Positions 25,450-37,368 are shown, numbered from the stretch's first letter. The stretch is 64,000 nt of DNA from Monilinia fructicola (GCA_008692225.1 VICG01000015.1:62001-126000), one strand, 5' to 3'. Notes: generated by a model not told the origin, from the letters alone. A program made the numbers and translations.

Positions 25450-28400
25450 GTATGATTGTCAAATCAAATTCTTTGTACTTCATGATACGGCCGTTGACAA
25501 TAAACGGGTTACCTTCACAGTCAGATATGGGACTGACGCCCCTTTTTCAGGACCATGGTGTCCATGTAAGTATAATCCTTTCCCTCATACATATTTGAAT
25601 AGCTGATGGTGAATGCTTGACGGTTAAGTTCAAGGTCAAGAAAAGGAGACATGTAACGAGGAATCAAACCATAACCGTCTCATTGAAAATAGAGGGTTTT
25701 CCTTTGATGATATGCAGTTCCCGTTTCCCCAGCTACCTTTCGATGAGCCTACTCAGTTACAACAATGGTCCTTCAAGTGATCAAAGTTTCAATCCGTTCA
25801 CCAAACTCTCGGAGCTGGAATACCAACCATACCAACCATGCGTGGAAACTCTTAATGAGCCCATCACAATTCAGAGGCCACATCATTCGGTAAGTGCGAG
25901 ACCAAATTGAATAAAAGGAAGCCTGCTGGTCTTCACCGGGAAATCATTCGCGCTTCCAGGTATCGAAGAACAGAAGCAGTCGCAAAGGAGTACCCAGCCC
26001 GTTCAAGGCCCTTACGATTCTTGGAATATCCGTAGAAAGGTCTCAATCCTTATCAACGGGTGCGAAAAGGGAAGCGTCGGAATTGATTGTACATTTTCGA
26101 AAACTTCTGGAAAACGATACCGTAATAAAACCATGTCCAGCCTACCTTCCCAGCACACAGCTCAACAAACAGCCACAAACACCCTCAAGATGGGTATTTG
26201 GCGGACGAAACAGGTTTTCCATGGCTAATAGCAATGTCCTATACGGCTCTGACCATGCCATGATCACCCCCATTGCAAGCAACTCCACTTCCAGCCAATC
26301 TCAATCTTTGATACCAAGCATCTTACCTCCAGATTCACGCACAAGTTCGGCGAATGAAGTGGTTTATCAATGTACGTATCCAGAATGTGCAGCATCTTTC
26401 AGCAATAAGACGAGATGGAAAAGACACGAAGAGTCTGAGATGCATTGGTTGCAGCGGCAATATATGTGCTTGCTTTGCCTGTCATCATCTGCCGGTTCCA
26501 GCACATGCGCTTATTGCCTTTTGGAAATTGACCCTTCGGAAGGGATATTCTATCATAGCTTGTCGTGCAGCGAAACTCAAACTCTTGCAAGGACTTTCAG
26601 TCGCAAGGATTATCTCCAAACCCATCTCCGCAACGACCATCCGACTCCAGCCCCTCCAAGAAATATCGAGACGTGGAGTTTTGCAGTCGAAAGCTATTGG
26701 CCAAGGCAATGTGGTTTCTGTGGGGCAGATAACTATGAATGGTCCCACCGAATGAACCACGTAGAAAGCCATTTCAAAAATGGCTGTAAAGTCTCCGAAT
26801 GGAGACTTCCTTTTGTGGCTGATGCACAATCCGCAGTCACAAGAATTTGGGACGATTTAGACGACAATGATGAAGAGGATGATGACAACGACCATCACAA
26901 TCACAAGAAACATGGCAATGATCAAACACCAAGCTTCAGTATGCCTCCCTTGCCTGCGGACAATCCTCAAGCAAGATTATCTAGATCAATGCTTCGATTT
27001 CCACGGTTATTATTCCCTTAAAGATTTTCTGGAGATGACACTTGAGCCCGACCGTAGCACACTTAATCTTCGAAAATCTCTTCTTAAGAAATGGATTCGC
27101 TGCCTGGTAACGGAAGTCTGCTATCTTCACAGTATGAAAATTGCCCATGGAAATATAACCTCCTCGAATATTTCTGGTCGGCAAGGCAGATATTCAATTA
27201 AGCAGCTGCGCAGATCAAACGCTCTTCTGTACCTTTTTTGGGACAGGACGCTTATTCAGAAGACATTTATTGCCTTGGTCAGGTTATAGTGGAAATATTG
27301 ACAAGTATGGGAGGTGGTGGTCAGGGAATCAACAACTTTCGTCATGATAGAAGGTTCCGGCTTCACGATGCGAATTCATTCTCAGAGTTGGGACAAGAGC
27401 TGGCGACACCTCTCCATCGCTGGAAATCAATGATACGATCGGATGGCTTAAAGAGTATGATCTGTCTTTCATTAAGAAAATGTCCAGCACAATTCCCGCC
27501 CAACGCCCAAAACGCGCGGTCAGTATGCAAAAGTCTTGCACCGCTTGGTTGTTGTGCTGGAAGGTTGTTCGGGTTGATGATTTGATTGGAACAGCTCATT
27601 CGGAATCTGCAAGTATCGACGTCTCCCTTCCAGAGCTGTTCCGGTCCTTGTTCAAAAAAAAGTGTGACGAGTGACATGGAAAAAATAGATCAGGTCAACA
27701 ACATGGCACCGGAAATTACCAAAGCGCCGTTGGCATCAACATTTACTTTGATGTTGCAAAAAAAGTTCCCAAAAAGTCAATGCTGAAGCAATATGTTTTG
27801 GAAAGCTCGTTTGAACACTGCTGGGCCTATGTAGGCACAGAAAGACCTTTGGAATCTGTCTCCCCAGACTCCAAAGATGAGAGTTCTAAGGGAACTACAG
27901 AAGTTTGCAAGCAGAGCAAAAGTCGCAGTAGCTTTATCAATTCTGTCTCCGTCCCAGAAACTGTGCACAGTCATTCGAGTTTGTTCTCTCGAACCATAGA
28001 TCAGTTTCATCAGATAGCACAGTTGTCTCTGCTGGAATAGAATGTAGAAGAAAATCCGCCAAATCTCTTGCACCGACGATGAATAAGCCTTCTCTGGCTG
28101 GATCCGAAATGATAGAGAAGAACGACACCGAAACCGAGACAAAGGATCATCTCCCTTCCATGAAGTCCCACTTGCCCTGCGATTTCAGGTTCTCTCGGGA
28201 TGTCAGATAAGCATTCACCCAGACCAGCAGGAAGATTGGATCGAACATTCACTGTCCCATTTCAAAGCTCACAACATCGTTCCACCTGTGGCGACCGATT
28301 GCGTTCTTCCGTCATGCCAGGAGAAAATTTGCCTCTCAGAACACACAAGTCCGGCTTCTCACTGGCGCGCTAGAATGCTTCACATCGCAAGCCACTATGC

Positions 28401-28536
28401 CGATGGTGTTTGCGTATATCGAACTGCATCAGATACAACACTACTACAGCATCTTGTCCGTTACGATATCATAAGCGAGCGTGATTTCAGCAAGATCATA
28501 CTAAGGGAACAGTCTCACTTCGGCGAAGGCCAATGA
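25450..28536 (+). pseudogene. C2H2 zinc-finger plus protein-kinase-like relic
   Basis: Homologous blocks lie in order but in changing frames. After an intron 25891-25960 (donor gtaagt, joining RPHHS to VSKNRSS), one frame runs through a C2H2 finger (CTYPECAASFSNKTRWKRHEE, positions 26370-26433) and a second Cys/His unit (CGFCGADNYEWSHRMNHVESHF). Past about 26985 another frame gives FDFHGYYSLKDF and kinase pieces: CYLHSMKIAHGNITSSNI where a canonical HRD loop would be, and DAYSEDIYCLGQVIVEILT resembling helix F. The kinase N-lobe and the activation segment (DFG/APE) are missing or unrecognisable. A last block near 28200-28536 (WRARMLHIASHYADG) resembles a C-terminal finger of fungal kinase-associated proteins. 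Frame changes are seen near 25700, 26980, 27175, 27230 and 27650, so it is not translatable as one protein. Confidence 0.5.
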
Positions 28537-29385
28537 CCACCAGGGCACTCGCGCGTTTCCGCTAATCAATACGGAGCCATATGCCATGCGATCGACATTA
28601 CATTTTAACGAAAACCTGAGTCTGTGGCCTGATTCACAGATTGGATTCTTTCCTGGCGTTGTTATCAGTATACTTTCGTTTTGGAATGTGATGCTGGCCA
28701 ACGCATTCCTGCAACTACATAATATGCATGGTGGGGTCTATTATTTGATAGCCTGATGTTTGTTTCGTTTTATTTGCTTTATGGGGGCGAGCTGATGGTA
28801 TAGGATCCATTCTACAGGAATATGGCGGAGTGATGAGATCAGATGAGAAGAGAAGAGATGCGCAAGTGTGCAGATATAAAAAGTCTTTTATTTTTCGTTT
28901 CTGCAGTGTCAAGTGCGGCTGGTACGCATCAACATCAAGACAACTTAATAGATTATACAAGATTTCTGTGAAATTTAACATGGTATTTATATTATTGACA
29001 TTAAACGTATTCTAACGAGCTTTCCAGCTCTGAGCTTTTTCATCGTCACTATCCCCATCGCCATGCCACCATCCATCTACCCACCCCATCGCCACCCCGC
29101 AACACATATATAGTACAACATATGATACATCCCCAGATTCATCCCATGCATGCACATAACAATAAATGCTCATTCAAATGATAACTCCAAGCGCCAAGCC
29201 ATTCTACCACATGAACCACGTGAACCTAGCCCACCGAGCCAAGTAAGTGTCACTATACTTCTTTCTAGGGTATAAAACACCTTCTGCCATCTAATTATGC
29301 ACCTCCTGGTTTGCGTCTAAATATGCATTTGTCCGATGCGATGCGATGCGATCCGATCCGATCCGATCGCCCCTCACCCCCCAGA
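28537..29385. other. Intergenic, nothing recognised
   Basis: About 850 bp between the finger/kinase relic and the Frag1-type gene. A short CGATC/CGATG repeat run lies at 29335-29368. No gene is seen. Confidence 0.5.
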
Positions 29386-30475
29386 CTAAAAATTCCTACT
29401 CGGAACGACGGGCTCCGCCGATTTATTCCCCACGCCACTGCTCGCCGCGCTCCCCACATTCCCATACCTCCTCTGTTCCTCCTCGACGCTGGCGAAGCCC
29501 CTCTGGCGACTCTCGACCTCCATGGCCATGGCGAGCTCGGCGTCCGTGTCGCCGCTCTCGTAGTGCTTTGTGCGGATGGCGGGGATGAAGTCGATGGCGA
29601 AGCTCCAGACGTAGAAGGTGTAGATGAAGGCGATGACCCATTCGAGGATGGCGGCCGTGTTCCACCACGACTTGCGGTTGCAGACGCCGAAGCCGATGGC
29701 CATGCCGAGCTCGACGATGATGAAGGTGAGCTTGAGCCAGAAGGAGATGCGCAGGACGCGGTGTTGTCGGTAGTGGATTCCGAGGCGCTGGTATTCCCAG
29801 CAGATGAAGATGGCCGAGAGAGGGATGTATCCGCCGCTGATGAGGTGGTTAGTGTGTGTTTTCGGTGGGGGGGGAAGGGGGGGGGGGGGGGGAAGATTGC
29901 TAGGCAGATGTCGTGGGCCTTGTGACGTCGTTGAGGGGGTGGGCCGGCGGCATTGACAGGACGTGTTGCGATTGTGTTCGGCAGATGTCCGTGGTTGCCA
30001 GATTGATGTTTCACGTCGTTGAGACAGGTGAGACAGATTAAGCCGATGCCTCCGGCAATCGAACAGATGATGGCAAGACTCGAGAGGACCTTTTGAAATA
30101 TCGACGTGTTTGCCGTGTAAACGACCATTGTGTCGCAGCCACCTTTCGGAGATAAACACAATGTTGAAGGTCACGACGGTGACCGTACCCATGGCAATGA
30201 AAAGGGGTTGGAGTTCGTGAGCTCCAATATCTGAAATGTATCTATTGATTTGTCAGTGGGAGGGCTCTTCAGAGGAAAGAAGGAGAATAGGGATGAGAAT
30301 GAGAATGAGAATGAGAATGGGAAGAAAAGACTAACGCAATTTTTTGACCCTTATCCATTGGTGTAATGATTGGGGCTCCATCTGCTACGGTCCATGTCAA
30401 CAACATGGCAAGCAGCATGGCAAGCCATACTATTCCTGAAAAAACAGGTATCATCCAGTATGATATTCCAAACAT
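29386..30475 (-). pseudogene. Frag1/DRAM/Sfk1 family membrane protein, frame disrupted
   Basis: Exon 1 (30475-30336) encodes a first membrane segment, and its GT-AG intron joins KGQKIA to YISDIGAHELQPLFIAMG, the diagnostic lead of this six-pass family. The C-terminal part (WEYQRLGIHYRQHRVLRISFW, AAILEWVIAFIYTFYVWSFAIDFIPA, then a polar tail) is clear. Between them, the helix TSIFQKVLSSLAIICSIAGGIGLICL lies one base out of frame (break near 30112, an extra base in a TTTAC context). The segment 29874-30010 contains a long G-run, an apparent intron starting at gtgaaa, and an 11-bp direct repeat (CTCAACGACGT). Members act at the plasma membrane or endolysosomes (Sfk1 in PI4P signalling, DRAM in autophagy). 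The role here is unknown. It may be an intact gene with a sequence error. Confidence 0.6.
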
Positions 30476-30485
30476 CTTTGAATGA

Positions 30486-31500
30486 TTGATCTATGTGAAT
30501 GTGAATGTGAATGTGTATGTGTATGTGTATGTTTATATGTATGTGTATATAGCAACGAGGAAAAATATATTTGATTCTTCATGCAATGTAATGCGAATGA
30601 ATGACGTCTCGTATGTTCGCAATCTGATTATCTTTTCTTTTCCTTTCTCTCTTCTTTTCTCCCACGGAGAAGATGAATTCAGGTGAAGTGAAGATATTGA
30701 CCGACGATCTCAGATGAGATATGTATACTCAAGTATCGGGGAGTGAAGGTTGGGTAGAAGACCAGAGGAGAGAGTCTCAATGTCAATGTCAATGTGAATG
30801 TGAATGTGAATGTGAATGTCAAGATCAATATAAAATATAAATAAATATAGACATCAACCTCACCCAAAGATTCCTTTCCTTCAATCAATCAATCAATCAA
30901 TCAAGAATACGAAAAAAGAAGACAAGAATCAAAAAAACAGAAGAAGGAGAAGGAGAAGGAGAAGAAGAAGGAGAAGGAGAAGAAGAAAAGCGTGCCAAAC
31001 CTCAAATAACCTTATAAATCATCTTACCGCAGACATCATCTCTTTCTTACGCCATCCATCCATCCATCCAGGGCAAAGAGGACTGACTGATGAGAATATC
31101 CAGGGCAAGATCCAAGTAAAGAATCTTTACTGTACATTGTACAAGTACTGCCGGAGAAAATTGCGATACACGCTAAACGTCATAGATGTACGCAGCCGAT
31201 GGATCCGCGACGATCTGTTATGAGCCAATGAGAAGTGGGGGGTGGGGAGGGGGTGTGGGATTAATAAATAATGGCTACGGAGTATGAATGAATGAAGAAG
31301 CCGAAGAGGAGGCTAGACTGAACTAAACTGGACTGGACTGGACTGGACTGGATTGGATCAATCAGGTAGAAGGAGACTGCTGGTGATGACTGATGATTGA
31401 TGACTAATGACTAAACTAGACTGGATGGGATGGGAATCATGGGATGGGATGGTTAAATCAGACTACCTACCTACTTGGAGATAGATTGAGTTAAAGGGAT
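30486..31500. repeat. Cluster of short tandem repeats
   Basis: Successive simple repeats: GTGAAT/GTGTAT (30492-30545), TGTGAA (30780-30822), CAAT (30883-30903), GAAGGA-type purine runs (30940-30988), CATC (31052-31072), GGACT (31330-31355) and GGGAT (31420-31452). They lie upstream of the Frag1-type gene and include no open frame of interest. Confidence 0.8.
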
Positions 31501-31556
31501 TGATTGATTATATATGCCTTATAGCTCGATTTACTTTTATATAAGTATAATTTATT

Positions 31557-31560
31557 ATTT

Positions 31561-31635
<75 letters not shown>

Positions 31636-31638
31636 TAT

Positions 31639-31709
<71 letters not shown>

Positions 31710-31711
31710 TT
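31557..31711. repeat. TTTA tetranucleotide microsatellite
   Basis: About 38 TTTA units in a nearly uninterrupted run, with one TATATTTA break near 31634. The open frame here encodes only LFIY repeats and is a consequence of the repeat, not a gene. Confidence 0.95.
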
Positions 31712-32599
31712 ATTATAACCTACGCAGATAAAAACCATAAGTATTAATACAATCGATATAATATAATCGATATAAACAACTAACCTTACCTCCTAGGTAA
31801 CTCCAGCTACTTGAGTATAAATATTCAATTACATAATCCCATCCCAAGGTCACAGAATTGTATCTTTGAATCCTATAGTTCTAGATCAAGGTTAGAACTA
31901 ATTTATAATTTATAATTTATATAAATATATCCATCCATCCATCCATCCATCCATCCATCCAATAACCACCACACCATATCAAAACCATTCCTCCATCTCC
32001 CTACTGTACCTACCTACTGTAATCTATATTCAAAACTCACCCGAGGACCTCGCCGTAAACAATGTCAGGCTCTACTGTAGCTCACACAGACCACCTGCGA
32101 TCCATTGAATTATTCATACGTGGACGCACGCGACAGCAAATCATTAACCTTACAAAACGAGTCAAGTATACTCTGACTATTGATTCGAAGATTTCGCATC
32201 GAATATCCATCCACCCATCCATCCGTCCATCCATGCATGTGATAATATGATTGTCTTTGGTGATGAGAATGACTATGTGAATGTGAATGGGAATGGGAAT
32301 GATAAATGTCATGTGATTGATAAGAATCCATGATATCGATATTGATTTGCCCCATTGCATAACGAGTAGATATATCAAAACCCCCAGATTCCGTCCTATT
32401 CAATATCGGAGATGTTGAATGCCTTTACGTATGAGAGCTTGGTGGAAAAAACTCAATTGCGCATGTACTATAACTTTCCGTGAATCAAGTAACCAGTAGT
32501 TCACCCCCTGGTGTATCAGCAACTCTGATCATTCCTCAATTCGAATCATCTCACCCCATCAACCTCCAATAATCCCCATGAGCCATTTGGTATAATACT
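31712..32599. other. Intergenic with CATC and GAATGG repeats
   Basis: CATC units at 31928-31963 and 32205-32236 and a GAATGT/GAATGG run at 32262-32303 are the only structure. No gene is supported. The sequence ends at the nitronate monooxygenase stop. Confidence 0.55.
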
Positions 32600-33848
32600 T
32601 TACAATTTCGCGGTCAATTTCTCTCCCTTGTGAATGCATGCAACGGCATCGCTAACCAATTCATCAACAACTGCCTTGGCACTCTTCTTCTCGTTGACAA
32701 CCGCAGCCGCTTTGCCCATCAAGAAAGGTCGTGCATTATCCATAGTTTCATCATCAATATCATCACCTAGAGTCTCGAAATCGTGTTTTCAACAGGAATC
32801 ACACCCTTGGATGTAAGTTCCTTAATCTCCGATGCACGGTTTTCCTCCCAATTTTGAATATAACTGTTGTTTCGAACTCGTAACGGTCTGCCGGTGAAGA
32901 TGATTGTGCGAATATTATCATCATGACCAGCTGTTCTCACAGCCTCTTGATGAGCTTTTGGTGCACCGGCCTCGTCAGTCAAGATGAATCTAGTACCAAC
33001 CCAAACCGCACTTGCACCCAACATCAAAGCGGCGGCCACGGTCGCTCCATTGAAGATGCCTCCTGCAGCAACAACCTGTACAGGCTTTCCACTCATGGGA
33101 CTCGTCTTTCCCTTGCAGAGTTCTACAACTGCTGGGATCAAGACCGTTGTAGGAACATCTCCAGTGTGTCCACCACCTTCTCCACCTTGTGCGCAAATGA
33201 TATCAACACCGAGGTCGAGGTCGACATTTCTTGACATGTTTTGGGTGTCCAATCATATTGGCATAGAGAATGCCGGCTTTGTGTAATCGTTCTACGACAT
33301 GTTTGGGTGGTACGCCGACGGCAGAAACGAAGAGTTTAGCCCCGCTATCGATGATGATGGTAATGAGCTCGTCTAACTTTCCCTTGGTATAATCGTAGCT
33401 AAGAAGAATATGTCAGAAATTACATTATCATCAAATACAAACTCCTGACAGAGGCACAGTGGCAAAGGAGACAGTAGGAATCAGCGCTTACTTTGTCTTT
33501 CTCGCAGAACCTCCAACTTGTGGAAGTAGAAGATCAACGCCAAAAGGAGCATTCTTATCATCCAGAAATGATTTGAGTTCGGCAATTTGTTCTCTCAGCA
33601 TGTCTGGGGTGTATCCGATACCTCCCAAGACACCTAAGCCACCAGCATTTGTTACTGCCGCTGCGAGTTTGGGTCCTGCAGCAACATTCATTCCAGCAAG
33701 GATGATAGGATGATTGATCTTAAGAAGATCAGTGACCGTTGTGCGAAGTTGTTCTGTAGATGCATATTATCAGTTTATTGATTCTTCGTATGTTGAGTAT
33801 GGATTGTTTCAGGTTGACATGTGATGATAACTTACGTTTAGAAGCCAT
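32600..33848 (-). pseudogene. Nitronate monooxygenase (2-nitropropane dioxygenase), two frame breaks
   Basis: Exons 33848-33836, 33753-33492 and 33398 onward splice cleanly, giving MASKQQLRTTVTDLLKINHP, then IILAGMNVAAGPKLAAAVTNAGGLGVLGGIGY, and later AQGGEGGGHTGDVPT, VVAAGGIFNGATVAAALMLGA, VWVGTRF. These are the FMN-binding TIM-barrel blocks of the family, which oxidises nitronates such as 3-nitropropionate. The homologous frame shifts near 33228 (one extra base in AAGAAATG between GHPKHVK and VDLDLGVD) and again near 32783 (GAAAACACG), after which LGDDIDDETMDNARPFLMGKA continues to a natural stop at 32600. A first-frame product would end soon after the glycine-rich half. Either a young pseudogene or two sequence errors. 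Confidence 0.75.
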
Positions 33849-34327
33849 TGTTGTTGTGATTGAGGTTGTTGATAAGAATAGAGAATGGATTGATGTAGAT
33901 TCAAGATTATAATATAGCAAGGTTATAATATGGGAGAAATGATTGATCAGTAGTAAAGAAGAGTATTGTAAGTATTGTATTCTAGACAGTAGATGAAGGA
34001 ACAGATGGATTATTTGAGGAGATTCTCGCAAAGCAACCTCGGAACTACAAGCACAAGCGCATGATTTGATTCATCTGGGGTAAAAACCAAAAAGGGCTCT
34101 GGTTATGTTACGGAGTGCTGGTATGCATGAAAGATACCTCGGTATGGCTGTTAGCGTCGGGTCGGATTAACTAAACGTTCCTTGGACCTGCATGCAGCTG
34201 CACGTGCTCTTCCAAGGTCCACGGGTTCTCTTTTAACCTTAGATAAGGTTAATGGTGCCCGGACATCTATGGATTGGTACTATACTCTGTATAGTGGTTG
34301 TTAATAGAGACATTTAGCCAGTTTTTT

Positions 34328-34360
<33 letters not shown>

Positions 34361-34378
34361 TTATTTTTATTTTTTTTA

Positions 34379-34409
<31 letters not shown>

Positions 34410-35396
34410 TTTTTTTATTTTTATTTTTATTTTTATTTTTATTTTTATTTTTATTTTTATTTTTATTTTTATTTTTATTTTTATTTTTATTTTTATTTTT
34501 ATTTTTTTTTTTATTTTTATTTTTTTTTATTTGTTTTTATAGTTTATATAATAGATATAATCTATAAATATAGTATTTCTATTAAAATAGATTTAGTTAA
34601 TTTTAATCTTTTAAAATTATTATTATATATAAATAATATAGCATTTAATAATTTTTAAAAAATAAAGGTATATATTCGTTCGTTAATTATATAATAAATC
34701 CTTCTTTTTACTATATTAGATTAATTTAATAAAAATAAAGCTTTATTTTATAATTTTTAAAATCGAAAAATATAAAGTGAATAGGATTTTATAATTGCCT
34801 TTTTAGGACTCGTTTTAATAGTTGATTAATCGCTATTATAAATTTCTTTATTTCTAAGTTTTAAATAGTTCTAAGGTTACTTAAATGTCTTCAATAAGGG
34901 AGGGATGTATTTAATATTTCCATGGCCACTCCTCAACCACTCAGCCACTCACTCAGTTGCGCATTGCTTTTGCTGACCAAAAGAAACGAAAAACAGGCAA
35001 CCTAAATGTAAAGAATTTGTCTTTTATCCTTTCACTGCAAACATCACTCATATCGCTACAACATCCATCCAAATCGGGTATGGCTAAGTACTGGACGCAG
35101 TGAATACCTACCTACCTAGGTAGGCACTTATGAAGTAGTATGAGTGAGTACAGAGTATGAATATGACTATGAGTATCATGGCGTGACTGAAAACTTGAAA
35201 AGACTACCTGGGTAATCATAATCGCATACTATGATGGCCACTATGATCTACCGTAGTGTCTAAATACGGAAACCAATTCAATCATATCATCAAGCAGTCC
35301 TCAAATCTCAAATCTCAAATATCCTCGTCGAAAATCAAGCTTATATCAAAATATACATATATATACTTCTCTGCAAGCAAGAAACCCTCCACGTCA
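33849..35396. other. Intergenic with AT-rich patch upstream of the folate gene
   Basis: Ordinary sequence to about 34315, then a TTTTA microsatellite, then about 350 bp of degenerate AT-rich sequence (34540-34890) that looks RIP-like but shows no terminal repeat. From 34900 composition is normal again. A palindromic CCTACCTAGGTAGG lies at 35109-35122. The last 250 bp are the presumed folate-gene promoter. Confidence 0.5.
34321..34530. repeat. TTTTA pentanucleotide microsatellite
   Basis: About 210 bp of TTTTTA/TTTTA units with a few longer T runs, abutting degenerate AT-rich sequence on its right. It can be read as LFLF repeats on the plus strand, which is not a gene. Confidence 0.92.
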
Positions 35397-37368
35397 ATGA
35401 GGGGCTTTCTTTTGCCATCCGCTGTGAGAAGGGGTGCTATCTCGCCCCGATCATATGTCAAGTCAAATTTTCATGGATTTTCGAAATGCAAAACCTCCAA
35501 AACTTTGACATCTCGACACTATAGCTCTAACAATCCGAGCTCATCGTCGCCTCCATGGACCCAACATCCACTCACTACCAATCAACCAAGTAAAAGTGAT
35601 GTTGCCAAACTCTCCAAATCTCAAGACCAAGCCAAACTAGCATATATTGCTTTGGGCAGTAATCTTGGGGATCGAGTGGCTTGGATTGAAACGGCGTGTA
35701 ACAAAATGTCAGAGAGGGGAATTAAAGTGAGGAGGACTAGTGGGTTGTGGGAAACTGAACCCATGTATGTGCTTGATCAAGAGAGCTTTCTCAATGGAGC
35801 TTGTGAGGTAAGTGCATTTTTGACGTTGAAATGTTACCAAGTATATGTATATTCACATGATCATGTCCATTTTGTACTTTTACCGTTGGACATATCTACC
35901 TTGTAGGTTCACTTGAATATGGCATCATGGCATGCGTCGCACGAAATCGCCTTGGATACTGGGAGTTTCATATGGTTTTTTGTGACTATTGTTGTGCAGC
36001 CAGTGAAAAATCATCCAAAAGGAATAGAGGATCATCTTTTACGGCGTAAGCAAGTGTTTGGTGGCCGCATGATACTATCTTCCAGGCCCTAAAGCATATC
36101 ACAAGAATGTTTATCTAACATTAATCAATAGGTCGAAACAACTTTAGAGCCGCTGGCTCTTTTGAATGAGCTTCAAGCTATTGAGAATGAGATGGGTCGG
36201 AAAAAAGTTATCGACAAAGGTCCAAGGAATATTGATCTTGATATCTTACTATATGAAAATGAGGTTGTAGATCATCCAAGGTTACAAATACCTCATCCTG
36301 GTATGATTGAACGGGAGTTCGTTTTGAGACCACTTACAGAGTAATATCATATGAATCTGATGTAACATATTCTTGCGCTAATATGATTTCAGACTTATTC
36401 CTGGACAACCTTTGAATCCAAAATCGCCGTGGAAGTTTACCCAAGATTACTTAAATTCATTACCGCCATCACCAAGCTCTTTGTCTACTTTGACTCCATT
36501 AAATTCGTCCATGCGTCCACTGAATGCCCTTCAGTCAAATCGTCAAACTCATGTAATGGCAATTCTCAATATTACTCCTGATTCTTTCTCGGATGGAGGA
36601 AAGAACCCTAATGATAGAGAATTTCTACGAAGCAAAACTTCCGAGTTCGTTGAACAAGGTGCGACAATTATCGATATAGGTGGTCAATCCACTGCACCAA
36701 ATACCCCTGAAGTATCTACCGAGGTTGAACTAGAACGTATCATACCAGCAATCCAAGAGATGCGAAATTCGAAATCATTCGACAACATAGCAATCAGTAT
36801 CGATACTTATAGAGCATCTGTAGCCAAGGCTGCTGTTGAAGCAGGTGCTGATATCATCAATGATGTCTCTTCAGGTCAACTTGATCCCAACATGCTATCC
36901 ACCATGGCGCAACTTGGAAAAACCGTGTGCCTTATGCATATGAGAGGAACCCCAGCAACTATGGATACACTCACAAATTATGAACCCGAAGGGCTTATTC
37001 CCACAATCGCAAAAGAACTACTAGAGCGAGTAGCAGAAGCAGAAGCTGCGGGTATCCGGCGATGGCGCATCATCCTCGATCCCGGAATCGGGTTCGCAAA
37101 AACCAAAAGTCAAAACCTCGAGATCCTTCGTCGCATGGATGAATTACGTGATTGGCCTGGCCTGCGAGGTATACCATGGCTTTTGGGCTCTAGTCGAAAA
37201 AGATTCATCGCTTCCGTCACCGGTGTCACCGACGTATCACAGAGAGACTGGGGAACGGCAGCGACGGTAACGGCGGCAATTCAAGGTGGAGCTGATATCG
37301 TAAGGGTACATAATGTGGAAAAATTGGCTCAAGTTGCCAAGGTATCAGATGCCATCTATAGAATTTGA
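35397..37368 (+). CDS. FOL1: Folate synthesis fusion: HPPK and dihydropteroate synthase
   Basis: Exons 35397-35807, 36132-36340 and 36393-37368 give 531 aa. Residues 1-50 are rich in Arg/Ser and nearly free of acids, like a mitochondrial presequence. HPPK (about 79-235) shows ALGSNLGDR, GLWETEPMY, GPRNIDLDILLYE and HPGMIEREFVLRPL. DHPS (about 275-531) shows AILNITPDSFSDGG, SIDTYRASVAKAAVEAGADIINDVSSG (read as two blocks), MHMRGTPATM, LDPGIGFAKT, LLGSSRKRFI and VRVHNV. The enzyme pyrophosphorylates 6-hydroxymethyl-dihydropterin and condenses it with p-aminobenzoate (the sulfonamide-sensitive step). The yeast protein also has dihydroneopterin aldolase domains, which are absent here. The DHPS loop reads GGQSTAP rather than the commoner GGxSTRP. 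The first intron (324 nt) is unusually long for the window. Confidence 0.93.

Noticed and set aside
29311..29925. 204-aa plus-strand open frame rich in Glu/Asp
   Set aside because: Antisense to the conserved membrane segments of the Frag1-type gene. The acidic bias results from GC-rich codons on the other strand.
31514..31747. Open frame of LFIY repeats
   Set aside because: Translation of the TTTA microsatellite only.
34298..34567. Open frame of LFLF repeats
   Set aside because: Translation of the TTTTA microsatellite only.
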